Assembly: GCF_001975225.1 (NCBI RefSeq)
Contig: NZ_CP019445.1
Span: forward strand, 2,418,001 to 2,482,000
Source of the DNA: Kosakonia cowanii JCM 10956 = DSM 18146
GTDB taxonomy: Bacteria; Pseudomonadota; Gammaproteobacteria; Enterobacterales; Enterobacteriaceae
Length of the DNA: 64,000 nt
Direction of reading: 5' to 3'
A program made the position numbers and the translations under genes. Under the pieces are notes generated by a model. That model had not been told where the DNA came from. It was given only the letters and a program-made list of their open reading frames with translations, and ran no database searches. Each line of letters starts with the position of its first letter. Within the stretch, counting starts at the first letter, position 1. Below are positions 30,145 to 39,141 of this stretch, piece after piece.

Positions 30145-30915
30145 TCATCCGTGCAAAATTTTATCCATCATGCGCGCGGGCAGCAGCCGTTTCAGCAGGC
30201 TGACCGCCCAGGTCACCAGCGTGACGGGGTAGCGTAATTTCGGATGTTTACTCTCAAAAGCATGGCGCACTTTGGCGACCACCGCCTCCGGGCCGAGGGT
30301 AAAGCGCGCGGCGATGCCGGGATTTTCTACCGGTTTATCGCGCTGCGTCTGGTTGACGTTATCGGTAAAACGGGTGCGGATGGGGCCAGGCTCAATCAGG
30401 CTCACTTTAATGCCGGTGTGGCGCAGCTCCATGCGCAGCGCGTCGGACCAGGCTTCCAGCGCATATTTACTTGCGGCATAGGCACCGCGACCGGGCGTGG
30501 AGATCAGGCCCATCACCGATGAAGTCATCACAATGCGCCCTTCGCCGTGCGGCAACATAGCCGGGAGCAGACGCAGCGTAAGCTGGTGAATGCCGAAAAA
30601 GTTGCTGGAAAACTGCTGCTCCAGCTGTTCACGGCTGATGGCGTCAAGAGACCCATACACGCCGTAACCGGCGTTATTGAAGAGGCCATAGAGGCGATTA
30701 CCGGTCAGGGCGATCACTTCATCCGCTGCGCGATCCACGCTCGCCGCGTCATCAAGATCGAGCAAAACGCCGGTGAATCCCTCTTGATCCATCCGCGCCA
30801 CATCGTCGGCTTTACGGCAGGCCGCCAGCACGCGAAACCCCTGGCGCTTTAGCTCGCGGGCGCTCTCCAGACCAATACCGCTGGAACATCCTGTTATTAA
30901 GACCGTTTTTTGCAT
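30145..30915 (-). CDS. ybbO: YbbO, short-chain dehydrogenase/reductase
   Basis: This 256-residue protein is a classical SDR: the cofactor motif TGCSSGIG is at residues 8-15, the structural motif is NNAGYGVYG, and the catalytic set is a Ser in the TSSVMGL stretch plus YAASK. E. coli YbbO has been described as an NADP+-dependent aldehyde reductase with activity on long-chain aldehydes. It lies between tesA and cnoX on the same strand. Its C-terminus is basic and hydrophobic (VTWAVSLLKRLLPARMMDKIL), suggesting membrane association. Confidence 0.93.
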   Translation of the reverse strand: MQKTVLITGCSSGIGLESARELKRQGFRVLAACRKADDVARMDQEGFTGVLLDLDDAASVDRAADEVIALTGNRLYGLFNNAGYGVYGSLDAISREQLEQQFSSNFFGIHQLTLRLLPAMLPHGEGRIVMTSSVMGLISTPGRGAYAASKYALEAWSDALRMELRHTGIKVSLIEPGPIRTRFTDNVNQTQRDKPVENPGIAARFTLGPEAVVAKVRHAFESKHPKLRYPVTLVTWAVSLLKRLLPARMMDKILHG

Positions 30916-30943
30916 AACTTTACCTGGGGACGCGCCTGAATAT

Positions 30944-31570
30944 TCAGGAGGCGTGATTAACTAAAGGAGCCAGTCGCGTCGCCATCCAGTCGGCAATAAA
31001 CGGCTGGGCATCGCGATTGGGGTGAATACCATCATCCTGCATCCACTGCGGTTTCAGATAGACTTCTTCCATAAAAAAGGGCAGCAGAGGAACATCCAGC
31101 TCGCTGGAAAGCTTCGGGTAAATGGCACCAAAGGCCTCAGTATAACGACGACCGTAGTTGGCGGGCAGCCGTATTTGCATCAGCAGCGGCTTCGCATCGG
31201 CGCTCTTTACCGTCTGGATAATCTGGCGCAGTGTCTGTTCCGTTTGCTGCGGCGGAAAACCGCGCAGGCCGTCATTGCCGCCGAGTTCGACCAGCACCCA
31301 GCGCGGTTTATGCTCTTTTAACAGCGCGGGCAGGCGCGCCAGGCCCTGCTGCGAGGTGTCGCCGCTGATACTGGCGTTCACCACCACAGGCTGTTGCTGC
31401 CACTTGTTATTGAGCAGCGCAGGCCAGGCCGCCGTTGCCGCCATCCGATAGCCCGCACTCAGGCTGTCGCCAAGAATCAATAGCGTGTCCGCCGCCGCGG
31501 CGCGAAAGGTTAACAAAAGCAAAAACAGGAAGGGCAAATGCCAGCGGAAAACATTGTTGAAGTTCATCAT
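30944..31570 (-). CDS. tesA: TesA, multifunctional acyl-CoA thioesterase I/protease I/lysophospholipase L1
   Basis: This 208-residue protein (E. coli 208) is a periplasmic SGNH/GDSL hydrolase. A signal peptide (LPFLFLLLLTFRAAA) precedes ADTLLILGDSLSAGY, with the nucleophile Ser in GDSL. Other SGNH blocks are ISGDTSQQG, VLVELGGNDGLRG and DGIHPN (catalytic Asp/His). Its first 33 bp overlap the 5' end of the divergent ybbA gene, the same compact arrangement as in E. coli. Confidence 0.96.
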   Translation of the reverse strand: MMNFNNVFRWHLPFLFLLLLTFRAAAADTLLILGDSLSAGYRMAATAAWPALLNNKWQQQPVVVNASISGDTSQQGLARLPALLKEHKPRWVLVELGGNDGLRGFPPQQTEQTLRQIIQTVKSADAKPLLMQIRLPANYGRRYTEAFGAIYPKLSSELDVPLLPFFMEEVYLKPQWMQDDGIHPNRDAQPFIADWMATRLAPLVNHAS

Positions 31571-32224
31571 CTTAAGAAGTCCGTCGGTCAGGGGGAGCAG
31601 GAGCTTTCAATCCTTACCGGAGTTGAGCTGGTTGTCAAACCAGCTGAAACCATCGCGCTGATTGGCGAGTCCGGTTCCGGGAAGTCGACGCTGCTCGCCA
31701 TCCTCGCCGGGCTGGATGATGGCAGCAGCGGCGAAGTGCATCTGCTCGGTAAACCCTTACACAAAATGGACGAAGAGGCGCGCGCGCAATTACGCGCACA
31801 AAATGTCGGGTTTGTTTTTCAATCCTTCATGCTGATCCCGACCCTTAACGCGCTGGAAAACGTGGAACTACCCGCGCTGTTGCGTGGCGAGAAGAGCAGT
31901 GAAAGCCGCAGCAGTGCCAAAGCGTTGCTCGACGAGTTGGGGCTGGGCAAGCGCCTCGATCATCTCCCGGCACAACTCTCCGGCGGCGAGCAGCAGCGCG
32001 TGGCGCTGGCCCGCGCTTTCAACGGTCGCCCGGCAGTGCTCTTCGCCGATGAGCCGACCGGCAATCTCGATCGGCAAACGGGCGACAAAATCGCTGACCT
32101 GCTCTTCTCCATGAATCAACACTACGGCACCACGCTGCTGCTGGTGACCCATGATGCGCAGCTGGCGGCGCGCTGTGACAGGCGTCTGCGGCTGGTCAAC
32201 GGCGAACTGCGGGAGGAAGCATGA
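31538..32224 (+). CDS. ybbA: YbbA, ABC transporter ATPase of the LolD/MacB-like type
   Basis: This 228-residue ATPase has Walker [10 protein letters not shown] at residues 43-51, the signature LSGGEQQR, Walker [14 protein letters not shown] and the H-loop VTHD. It pairs with the permease YbbP, whose ATG overlaps its stop by 4 bp. The pair resembles lipoprotein or lipid-handling exporters encoded beside tesA; the transported substrate is unknown. The start overlaps divergent tesA. Confidence 0.94.
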   Translation: MPAENIVEVHHLKKSVGQGEQELSILTGVELVVKPAETIALIGESGSGKSTLLAILAGLDDGSSGEVHLLGKPLHKMDEEARAQLRAQNVGFVFQSFMLIPTLNALENVELPALLRGEKSSESRSSAKALLDELGLGKRLDHLPAQLSGGEQQRVALARAFNGRPAVLFADEPTGNLDRQTGDKIADLLFSMNQHYGTTLLLVTHDAQLAARCDRRLRLVNGELREEA

Positions 32225-34635
32225 TTGCCCGCTGGTTCTGGCGCGAATGGCGCTCGCCGTCCCTGCTGATTGTCTGGATGGCGCTGAGCCTCGCGGTGGC
32301 CTGCGTGCTGGCGCTCGGCACCATCGGCGATCGCATGGAGAAGGGCTTAAGCCAGCAGAGCCGCGATTTTATGGCCGGCGACCGCGCCCTGCGCAGCTCG
32401 CGTGAAATTCCCCCTGGCTGGCTGGAGGAGGCGCGTAAAAGCGGCCTGCAAGTGAGTGAGCAGGTGAGCTTCAGCACCATGACGTTTGCCGGCGACACGC
32501 CGCAGCTGGCGAGTGTTAAAGCTGTGGATAATCGCTACCCGCTCTATGGTGAGCTGGAAACGCAGCCCGCCGGGCTGAAGCCGCAGCCGGGCACGGCGCT
32601 GCTCGCTCCGCGCCTGATGGCTTTACTGAGTGTTAAACCGGGCGACACGATTGAGGTGGGCGACGCCACGCTGCGCATCGCTGGCGAAGTGACGCAGGAG
32701 CCCGATTCCGGCTTTAACCCCTTTCAGATGGCACCGCGGCTGCTAATGAACAGCGCTGATGTAGCAAAAACCGGCGCTGTCTTGCCGGGCAGCCGCGTCA
32801 GCTGGCGGGTGAAGTTTGCCGGTACGCCCGCGCAGTTAGAGAAGTATGAAACGTGGCTGCTGCCGCAGCTTGGCGCGGATCAGCGCTGGTACGGGCTGGA
32901 GCAGGATGACGGCGCGCTGGGGAAATCCTTACAGCGTTCGCAGCAGTTCTTGCTGCTATCGGCGCTGCTGACGCTGCTGCTGGCGGTCGCCGCCGTTGCG
33001 GTGGCGATGAGCCACTACTGCCGCAGCCGCTACGATCTGGTGGCGATTCTGAAAACCCTCGGTGCCGGTCGCGCACAGCTGCAAAAGCTGATTGTCGGTC
33101 AGTGGGCACTGCTGCTTGGGCTGGCGGTGATCACCGGCGGCGCGCTGGGGCTGCTGTTTGAAAAGGTGCTGATGCTCCTTCTCAAACCGGTGTTGCCCGC
33201 TGCGCTGCCGCCCGCAAGCTACTGGCCGTGGCTGTGGGCCATCGGCGCAATCGTGGTGATCTCGCTGCTGGTGGGGCTGCGTCCCTATCGTCTGCTGCTG
33301 GCGACGCAGCCGCTGCGGGTGCTGCGCCGCGATGCGGTGGCGAATGTCTGGCCGCTTAAGATCTATCTTTCGGCGGTCGCGATTATCACCGTGCTGCTGC
33401 TCGCCTGGCTGATGGGCGGCAGCATGCTGCTGTGGGCGGTGCTGGCGGGGGCGGTGGTGCTGGCAATGCTCTGTGGCGTGGTCGGCTGGCTGCTGCTCAA
33501 TGTGCTGAAGCGCCTGACCCTGAAAGCGCTGCCGCTGCGTCTGGCGGTGAATCGCCTGCTGCGCCAGCCGTGGTCGACGCTCAGCCAGCTGTCGGCCTTC
33601 TCCCTCTCGTTTATGTTACTGGCGATGCTGCTGGTGCTGCGTGGCGATCTGCTCGATCGCTGGCAGCAGCAGTTACCGGCCGAAAGCCCGAACTACTTTC
33701 TGATTAACATCGCCCCGGAGCAGATTGCGCCGCTGAAAACCTTCCTTGCTGAGCATCAGGTGATCCCGGCGGCGTTCTACCCGATTGTGCGGGCGAGGAT
33801 GACGCAAATTAACGGCCAGTCGACGGAGGGCAACGCCGACGAGGCGCTGAATCGCGAACTTAACCTCACCTGGCAGCAGCAGCGGCCGGATCACAACCCG
33901 CTTACCGCAGGCAACTGGCCGCCAAAAGCGGGTGAAGTGTCGGTGGAGGAGGGGCTTGCCGAGCGGCTTGGTCTGAAGCTTGGCGATACGGTCACCTTTA
34001 CCGGCGATACGCAGGCGTTCAGCGCAAAGATCTCCAGCCTGCGCAAGGTGGACTGGGAGAGCCTGCGGCCCAACTTCTTCTTTATCTTCCCGCCGGGTGC
34101 GCTCGACGGGCAGCCGCAGAGCTGGCTCACCAGCTTCCGGCTGGAGGGGAACAACGGCATGTTAACGCAGCTTAACCGCGCCTTTCCGACCATCAGCCTG
34201 CTCGATATTGGCGCGATTTTAAAACAGGTCGGCCAGGTGCTGGAGCAGGTGAGCCGGGCGCTAGAAGTAATGGTGGTGCTGGTTACCGCCTGCGGCGTGT
34301 TACTGCTGCTGGCGCAGGTGCAGGTCGGTATGCGTCAGCGTCACCAGGAGCTGGTGGTCTACCGCACGCTGGGGGCGGGCAAACGGCTGCTGCGCACCAC
34401 CTTGTGGTGTGAGTTTGCGCTGCTGGGGCTGGTCTCCGGGCTGGTTGCCGCCATCGGCGCGGAAACGGCGCTGGCGCTGCTGCAAACCCGCGTGTTTGAC
34501 TTCCCGTGGCAGCCCGACTGGCGGCTGTGGATTACGCTGCCGCTCTGCGGCGCACTGCTGCTCTCCCTGTGCGGCGGGTGGTTAGGCAGCCGGTTATTAA
34601 AAGGCAAAGCGCTTTTTCGTCAATTTAGTGGTTAA
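32221..34635 (+). CDS. ybbP: YbbP, large FtsX-like ABC permease
   Basis: This 804-residue protein (E. coli 804) has the MacB/FtsX architecture duplicated. It has an N-terminal helix, a large periplasmic domain (about 45-240), a bundle of membrane helices (about 245-480), a second periplasmic domain (about 490-660), and a C-terminal FtsX block (about 670-790, with VRQRHQELVVYRTLGAGK-like text). It is translationally coupled to ybbA. Its function is unestablished; the tesA neighbourhood suggests lipid or lipoprotein handling. In E. coli, rhsD follows. Here an accessory porin/transporter block follows. Confidence 0.93.
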   Translation: MIARWFWREWRSPSLLIVWMALSLAVACVLALGTIGDRMEKGLSQQSRDFMAGDRALRSSREIPPGWLEEARKSGLQVSEQVSFSTMTFAGDTPQLASVKAVDNRYPLYGELETQPAGLKPQPGTALLAPRLMALLSVKPGDTIEVGDATLRIAGEVTQEPDSGFNPFQMAPRLLMNSADVAKTGAVLPGSRVSWRVKFAGTPAQLEKYETWLLPQLGADQRWYGLEQDDGALGKSLQRSQQFLLLSALLTLLLAVAAVAVAMSHYCRSRYDLVAILKTLGAGRAQLQKLIVGQWALLLGLAVITGGALGLLFEKVLMLLLKPVLPAALPPASYWPWLWAIGAIVVISLLVGLRPYRLLLATQPLRVLRRDAVANVWPLKIYLSAVAIITVLLLAWLMGGSMLLWAVLAGAVVLAMLCGVVGWLLLNVLKRLTLKALPLRLAVNRLLRQPWSTLSQLSAFSLSFMLLAMLLVLRGDLLDRWQQQLPAESPNYFLINIAPEQIAPLKTFLAEHQVIPAAFYPIVRARMTQINGQSTEGNADEALNRELNLTWQQQRPDHNPLTAGNWPPKAGEVSVEEGLAERLGLKLGDTVTFTGDTQAFSAKISSLRKVDWESLRPNFFFIFPPGALDGQPQSWLTSFRLEGNNGMLTQLNRAFPTISLLDIGAILKQVGQVLEQVSRALEVMVVLVTACGVLLLLAQVQVGMRQRHQELVVYRTLGAGKRLLRTTLWCEFALLGLVSGLVAAIGAETALALLQTRVFDFPWQPDWRLWITLPLCGALLLSLCGGWLGSRLLKGKALFRQFSG

Positions 34636-34649
34636 TCCTGCCTGAAAAA

Positions 34650-34677
34650 GCGGCACCGATAATTCAATCGGTGTCGC
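34650..34677 (+). terminator. Hairpin after ybbP
   Basis: The stem GCG-CACCGAT/ATCGGTG-CGC has one mismatch and a 6-nt loop. It begins 15 nt after the ybbP stop, with only a short T run downstream (GTTTC). It is a probable terminator separating ybbP from the porin gene. Confidence 0.6.
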
Positions 34678-34818
34678 GCTGTTTCAACGTGTAAACAATT
34701 AATCGATAGTTGTTTAGTAGCACAAAACATTAAAAAAACTTCGCCCACCAGAATCTTATAAAAGCTATGATGCCCGCGCTAATTAACAGTTAGTTGTATC
34801 TATTCCCAAGGAAAAATA

Positions 34819-35961
34819 ATGAAAATAAAAACAAGCGCCCTGGCGACAGCCATTGGCGCAGCAGTGGCGTTGGCGTCTTTCACAGCACAAGCAGAAATTA
34901 CTGTCCTGAAACAAAACCCGCAGGCGGGCGATCCCCTTAGCCGCCTGAACTTTACCGTTGGTGGTTCTATTCGCCCGCAGTTCCAGAATATTACCGGTAA
35001 CGATGGCAAAAACGCCTTTAAACGTAACGGTTTTGACGGCGGTACCCGCTTCCGTTTCGCAGCAGATTACTACCTGTTCGATGACATCAGCTGGGTCAGC
35101 TACTACGAGCTGGGCGTTGATATCCCGAAACTGTTCGACTGGGATAACCACTACGCGGAAACCGCGCACAACACCACGCGCCGTATGCTCTACACCGGCC
35201 TGAAAAGCCAGACTTGGGGCACGCTGACATTCGGTCAGCAGAACAGCGTTTATTACGACGTGGTTGGCGCGAAAACCGATATCTGGGACTACGACATGCT
35301 GGCGCAGGCACCGGGTAACGGCATCAAAGGCGATTACGACGGCTCTTATCGTTCACGCAAAATGCTGAAATATAAGAAAACCGAGGGTGACGCGGATATC
35401 TATGCTTCTTACCTGTTCAGCGATGATTACCTGGCGACCGACGGCAACCGTTACAAACGTAAGAGCGGCGGTTCACTGGGTCTCGATTATCACCTGACCG
35501 ACGATCTGACCTGGGGCGCGGCGTGGAACTACACCCGTGCGGATATGCGTCAGCCTTCTACCGGCGACAGCAAAACCTACGATCAGAACATCCTCGGCAC
35601 CGCGTTGAGCTGGACCCCGGATAACTGGACCTTCTCCCTGGGCGGCGGCTGGTATCAAAACTTCATGCTGACCAAGAAGAAGGATGTGCATAACTACTTC
35701 GCGGGCGATGCGTGGGGCGTTGAGTATTTTGCCGGGTATAAATTCCCGATCGCACAGTACGCGGTGAAATACATTCAGCCGTACGTGATGGGTGACCGTC
35801 TGGAGTTCACCAGCGGCCGTAATTATCAGCGTATCGATAATGGCGTGGGTGTAACCGTGCAGCTGGATTATGGTTTCCGTGTCGATTACGAACACGTCTT
35901 CACCTCCAGCACCGACAACCTGGGCGATATGAACCTGGTTCGTCTGCGTTACGATTTCTAA
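34819..35961 (+). CDS. Outer-membrane porin of the general porin family
   Basis: This 380-residue protein has a cleavable signal peptide (MKIKTSALATAIGAAVALASFTAQA). The mature part begins EITVLKQNPQAG and contains alternating aromatic strands, such as FRFAADYYLFDDISWVSYYELG, YTGLKSQTWGTLTFGQQNSVYYDVVG and RVDYEHVFTSS. It ends in LVRLRYDF, with the terminal Phe needed for BAM recognition. It differs from OmpC/F/PhoE in the loops and I cannot assign a specific substrate. It lies in an AT-rich promoter context after ybbP and ahead of a Met-type ABC transporter. GGAAAAATA precedes the start. Confidence 0.85.
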   Translation: MKIKTSALATAIGAAVALASFTAQAEITVLKQNPQAGDPLSRLNFTVGGSIRPQFQNITGNDGKNAFKRNGFDGGTRFRFAADYYLFDDISWVSYYELGVDIPKLFDWDNHYAETAHNTTRRMLYTGLKSQTWGTLTFGQQNSVYYDVVGAKTDIWDYDMLAQAPGNGIKGDYDGSYRSRKMLKYKKTEGDADIYASYLFSDDYLATDGNRYKRKSGGSLGLDYHLTDDLTWGAAWNYTRADMRQPSTGDSKTYDQNILGTALSWTPDNWTFSLGGGWYQNFMLTKKKDVHNYFAGDAWGVEYFAGYKFPIAQYAVKYIQPYVMGDRLEFTSGRNYQRIDNGVGVTVQLDYGFRVDYEHVFTSSTDNLGDMNLVRLRYDF

Positions 35962-36013
35962 TCGATACCTGTGCGGCCTGCCTCTGATGCGCAGGCCGCA
36001 CAGCACGCTGCAA

Positions 36014-36094
36014 ATGCCTGATGGCGCTTCGCTTATCAGGCCTACGGAAATGTACCAGCGTAGGCCGGATAAGGCATCGCCGCCATCCGGCATT
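36014..36094. repeat. REP pair (BIME) downstream of the porin gene
   Basis: Two REP units in opposite orientation: GCCTGATGGCGCTTCGC...ATCAGGCCTAC (about 36016-36045) and GTAGGCCGGATAAGGC...GCCATCCGGCA (about 36060-36092). They separate the porin gene from the transporter operon. Confidence 0.9.
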
Positions 36095-36249
36095 TCTCCT
36101 CCTTCCCCCTGACAAGTTGAATTTTTTTCAATTACCGCTGCGCTGGCTTTGTGCCATCTTATTCCCCGGCCTTATCGACAAGGCGCACACTGAACGCGAC
36201 GCACTGCACGCCGCGTCACACAGCACATCATTACCATCAGGGAGAATGT

Positions 36250-37086
36250 ATGGGACCTCGTCTCGGTTTACGCGCGCTTTTTAGCGCTCTACTTCTGGTT
36301 TGCGGTCTGCCTTTCGCGCAGGCCAACAGCGATCCACACACCATCGTTTTCGGCGTCGCGCCGGGTCCGTATGGCGATATGGTGAAACAGGCGATTGCCC
36401 CTTCGCTGAAAGAGAAGGGCTACAAAGTTGTGGTGCGCGAGTTCAGCGATTACGTGCAGCCAAATATGGCGCTGGCTAACGGCAGCATCGATGCTAACCT
36501 CTTCCAGCACAGCCTCTATTTCGATAAATTCACCGCCGATAAAGGCCTCAAGCTCAGCAAGCTGATCGCCGTGCCGACCGCAGGAATGGGCTTTTACTCC
36601 CACAAAATCAAAAGCCTTGATGAGCTGAAGAAGGGCGACATCATCACCCTCTCAAACGATCCCACTAACCTGGCGCGCGGGCTGCGCTTCCTGCAATCGC
36701 TGGGGCTGATTACCATCAAAGACGCTATCGATCCGACCAAAGCCTCCGAGCGCGATATCGCCAGCAACCCGAAAGGGCTGGTGTTTAAACCGCTGGAAGC
36801 CGCGCAGCTGCCGCGTACGCTCGACGGTGTTACCGCCTCGCTGGTAAACGGCAACTTTGCGGTGGCCGCCGGGATGGATCTCGCTTCGGCGATCAAGCAG
36901 GAGAAGCTCGACGAGAACCTGAAAAACATCATTGCTGTGCGCAGTGAAGATGCCGACAAGCCCTTCGCGAAAGATATCGTGACGGCGGTGAAATCCCCGG
37001 CTTACCGCGCGGTGATCGACGATCCGAAAAATATCTTTGCCGCTTTCCAGAAACCCGACTGGATGCAGAGCGCGGATAAACAATAA
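36250..37086 (+). CDS. MetQ/NlpA-family substrate-binding protein of a methionine-type ABC transporter
   Basis: This 278-residue protein runs from the ATG at 36250 (MGPRLGLRALFSALL), with GGGAGA just upstream. The signal peptide ends near PFAQA-NSD. Unlike MetQ or NlpA there is no lipobox Cys at the cleavage site (the only Cys, in LLVCGLPF, has Val at -1), so it is probably a soluble periplasmic protein. Family motifs include IVFGVAPGPYGDMVK, VQPNMALANGSIDANLFQH and NDPTNLARGLRFLQ. It is followed by a strong hairpin terminator, then metN- and metI-like genes. It is a paralogue of the usual metNIQ system with the gene order Q-N-I. D- or L-methionine or a related compound is a plausible substrate. 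Confidence 0.85.
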   Translation: MGPRLGLRALFSALLLVCGLPFAQANSDPHTIVFGVAPGPYGDMVKQAIAPSLKEKGYKVVVREFSDYVQPNMALANGSIDANLFQHSLYFDKFTADKGLKLSKLIAVPTAGMGFYSHKIKSLDELKKGDIITLSNDPTNLARGLRFLQSLGLITIKDAIDPTKASERDIASNPKGLVFKPLEAAQLPRTLDGVTASLVNGNFAVAAGMDLASAIKQEKLDENLKNIIAVRSEDADKPFAKDIVTAVKSPAYRAVIDDPKNIFAAFQKPDWMQSADKQ

Positions 37087-37102
37087 CAGCGGATTGATGA
37101 CC

Positions 37103-37132
37103 AGGCAGGCTGCGGCCTGCCTTTTGTTTTTT
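37103..37132 (+). terminator. Intra-operon terminator between the binding-protein and ATPase genes
   Basis: A perfect 8-bp stem AGGCAGGC/GCCTGCCT with loop TGCG is followed by TTTTGTTTTTT. It lies 16 nt after the binding-protein stop and 17 nt before the ATPase start. Partial readthrough would give more binding protein than transporter. Confidence 0.85.
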
Positions 37133-37148
37133 GCCGTTTGAGGTTGGC

Positions 37149-38168
37149 ATGATTGAACTAGATAACGTTTGCGTCGATTTTCCGGCCGGGCGCGGTGGCA
37201 GCGGCGCGACGCGCGCCGTCGAGGCGGTCTCGCTGCGCATTGCTGCCGGAGAGATTTTCGGCATTGTCGGTACCAGCGGCGCGGGCAAAAGTACCCTGCT
37301 GCGCACGCTTAATGCTCTGCAACGCCCAAGCGAAGGCCGAGTCAATATTAACGGCGTCACCATTTCTGATTTAGAGGGCGTGACGCTGCGCCAGGCGCGC
37401 CAGCGCATTGGCATGATTTTCCAGCACTTCAACCTGATGCACACCCGCACGGTGGCGCAAAACGTCGCCTTCAGCCTGAAGGCCGCGGGGTGGGAGCGGA
37501 GTAAAATTGCGCCACGTGTGGCGGAGATCCTTGCGCTGGTAGGCTTAAGCGATAAAGCGAACCGCTACCCGGTGCAGCTTAGCGGCGGGCAGAAGCAGCG
37601 CGTCGGCATTGCGCGCGCTATCGCTAACCACCCGGATGTGCTGCTCTGCGATGAGCCGACTTCCGCGCTGGATCTGGAAACTTCTGCCACCATTCTGGCG
37701 CTGCTAAAAGAGATTAACGCGCAGATGGGGATCACCATTGTGCTGATCACCCATGAGATGAATGTCATCAAAACCATCTGCGATCGCGTGGCGGTGATGT
37801 CGGCGGGCAAAGTGGTGGAAGAGGGCGAGGTGTTCGATATTTTTGCCCATCCGCAGCACCCGTTTACGCAGCAACTGGTGTCGCACACTCTCAACCTGAC
37901 ACTGCCCGCGCGTCTGCATGAACATTTGCCAGGCCAGCTGCTGAAGGTGCTGTTTATCGGCGACTCTGCCGAGCAGCCAGTGCTTTCGGACGCGGCGGTA
38001 AAATTCGGCGTGGCGGTCAATATTCTGCACGGCAAAATCGAGTATATCGGTGAGCGCGCGTTGGGCATTTTAGTGGTACAGCTGACGGCGGAAAATCCGC
38101 AGGCAGTCAGCGATGCCGTGGCGTACATTCACAGCCGGACGGCGCAGGTGGAGGTGATCCGTGGATGA
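37149..38168 (+). CDS. MetN-like ABC transporter ATPase with NIL domain
   Basis: This 339-residue protein runs from the ATG at 37149 (MIELDNVCVDF), with GAGG at 5-nt spacing. It has Walker A GTSGAGKST, the Q-loop GMIFQHFNLMHTRTVAQN, the signature LSGGQKQRVGIARA, Walker B VLLCDEPTSALD and the H-loop LITHEM. The C-terminal about 90 residues (LPGQLLKVLFIGDSAEQPVL..., VQLTAENPQAVSDAVAYI) form the NIL/ACT-like domain that gives methionine trans-inhibition in MetN. The last 8 bp overlap the permease gene. Confidence 0.9.
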   Translation: MIELDNVCVDFPAGRGGSGATRAVEAVSLRIAAGEIFGIVGTSGAGKSTLLRTLNALQRPSEGRVNINGVTISDLEGVTLRQARQRIGMIFQHFNLMHTRTVAQNVAFSLKAAGWERSKIAPRVAEILALVGLSDKANRYPVQLSGGQKQRVGIARAIANHPDVLLCDEPTSALDLETSATILALLKEINAQMGITIVLITHEMNVIKTICDRVAVMSAGKVVEEGEVFDIFAHPQHPFTQQLVSHTLNLTLPARLHEHLPGQLLKVLFIGDSAEQPVLSDAAVKFGVAVNILHGKIEYIGERALGILVVQLTAENPQAVSDAVAYIHSRTAQVEVIRG

Positions 38169-38820
38169 TTTACTGGCTGATTTGAGCCTCGCGTTTGGCG
38201 AAACATTCCAGATGCTCAGCATCTCAACGGTGCTGGCGATTGTCGGCGGCCTGCCGCTCGGTTTCCTGATTTTCGTCACCGACAGGCATCTGTTCTGGCA
38301 AAACCGCGCCGTCTACCTGCTGAGCTCGATTCTGGTGAACATTATCCGCTCGGTGCCGTTTGTCATCCTGCTGGTGCTGCTCCTGCCGCTGACGCAGTGG
38401 CTGCTCGGTAACACGATTGGGCCTATCGCGGCGTCGGTGCCGTTATCGATGGCGGCTATCGCCTTTTATGCGCGGCTGGTGGACAGCGCGCTGCGTGAAG
38501 TGGACAAGGGGATTATTGAGGCGGCGGAAGCGTTTGGTGCCAGCCCGCTGCGCATTATCTGCACCGTGCTGCTGCCGGAAGCCAGCGCCGGGCTGCTGCG
38601 CGGCTTAACCATTACGCTGGTTAGCCTGATTGGCTATTCGGCAATGGCGGGGATTGTCGGCGGCGGCGGGGTCGGCGACCTTGCGATCCGTTTCGGTTAT
38701 TACCGGTATGAAACCCAGGTAATGATCGTCACCGTCGTGGCGCTGATTATTCTGGTGCAGATTGTGCAGGTCGTTGGCGACTGGCTGGCAAAACGGGCCG
38801 ATAAACGCGACCGGCATTAG
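38161..38820 (+). CDS. MetI-like ABC transporter permease
   Basis: This 219-residue protein uses a GTG start (GTGGATGAT) that overlaps the ATPase gene by 8 bp. It has five predicted membrane helices and the MetI family EAA loop region EAAEAFGASPLRIICTVLLPEASAGLL, followed by the conserved GYSAMAGIVGGGGVGDLAIRFGYYRYET. It completes a second methionine-type importer next to the porin gene. It is followed immediately by a REP array, consistent with the operon end. Confidence 0.9.
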   Translation: MDDLLADLSLAFGETFQMLSISTVLAIVGGLPLGFLIFVTDRHLFWQNRAVYLLSSILVNIIRSVPFVILLVLLLPLTQWLLGNTIGPIAASVPLSMAAIAFYARLVDSALREVDKGIIEAAEAFGASPLRIICTVLLPEASAGLLRGLTITLVSLIGYSAMAGIVGGGGVGDLAIRFGYYRYETQVMIVTVVALIILVQIVQVVGDWLAKRADKRDRH

Positions 38821-38835
38821 ACCCGAAAGGGATGT

Positions 38836-39136
38836 GCCTGATGGCGCTAACGCTTATCAGGCCTACCAAACCCATCGGCATCACGGTATGTAGGCCGGAT
38901 AAGGCACCGCCGCCATCCGGCAATCGGGTACGGTGCGGTAAATGCCTGATGGCGCTAACGCTTAGCAGGCCTACCAAACCCATCGACGTCACGGTATGTA
39001 GGCCGGATAAGGCACCGCCGCCATCCGGCAATTGAGTGCGGTTGCGGCATATGCCTGATGGCGCTTCGCTTATCAGGCCTACCAAACCCATCGACGTCAC
39101 GGTATGTAGGCCGGATAAGCGTTAGCGCCATCCGGC
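38836..39136. repeat. BIME array: three tandem REP pairs
   Basis: Six REP units alternate in orientation with a period of about 108 bp: starts at 38836, 38890, 38944, 38998, 39053 and 39106. Odd units read GCCTGATGGCGCTAACGC..CAGGCCTAC, even units GTAGGCCGGATAAGGC..CCATCCGGCA. The linkers also repeat (CCAAACCCATCG.CATCACGG). The array fills the 321-bp gap between the convergent metI-like and selU genes; no gene is present. Confidence 0.92.
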
Positions 39137-39141
39137 ACGCT

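Noticed and set aside
38747..39100. Repetitive ORFs in the REP arrays near 38.8-39.2 kb and 40.3-40.6 kb
   Set aside because: Direct consequence of BIME repeats, not genes.
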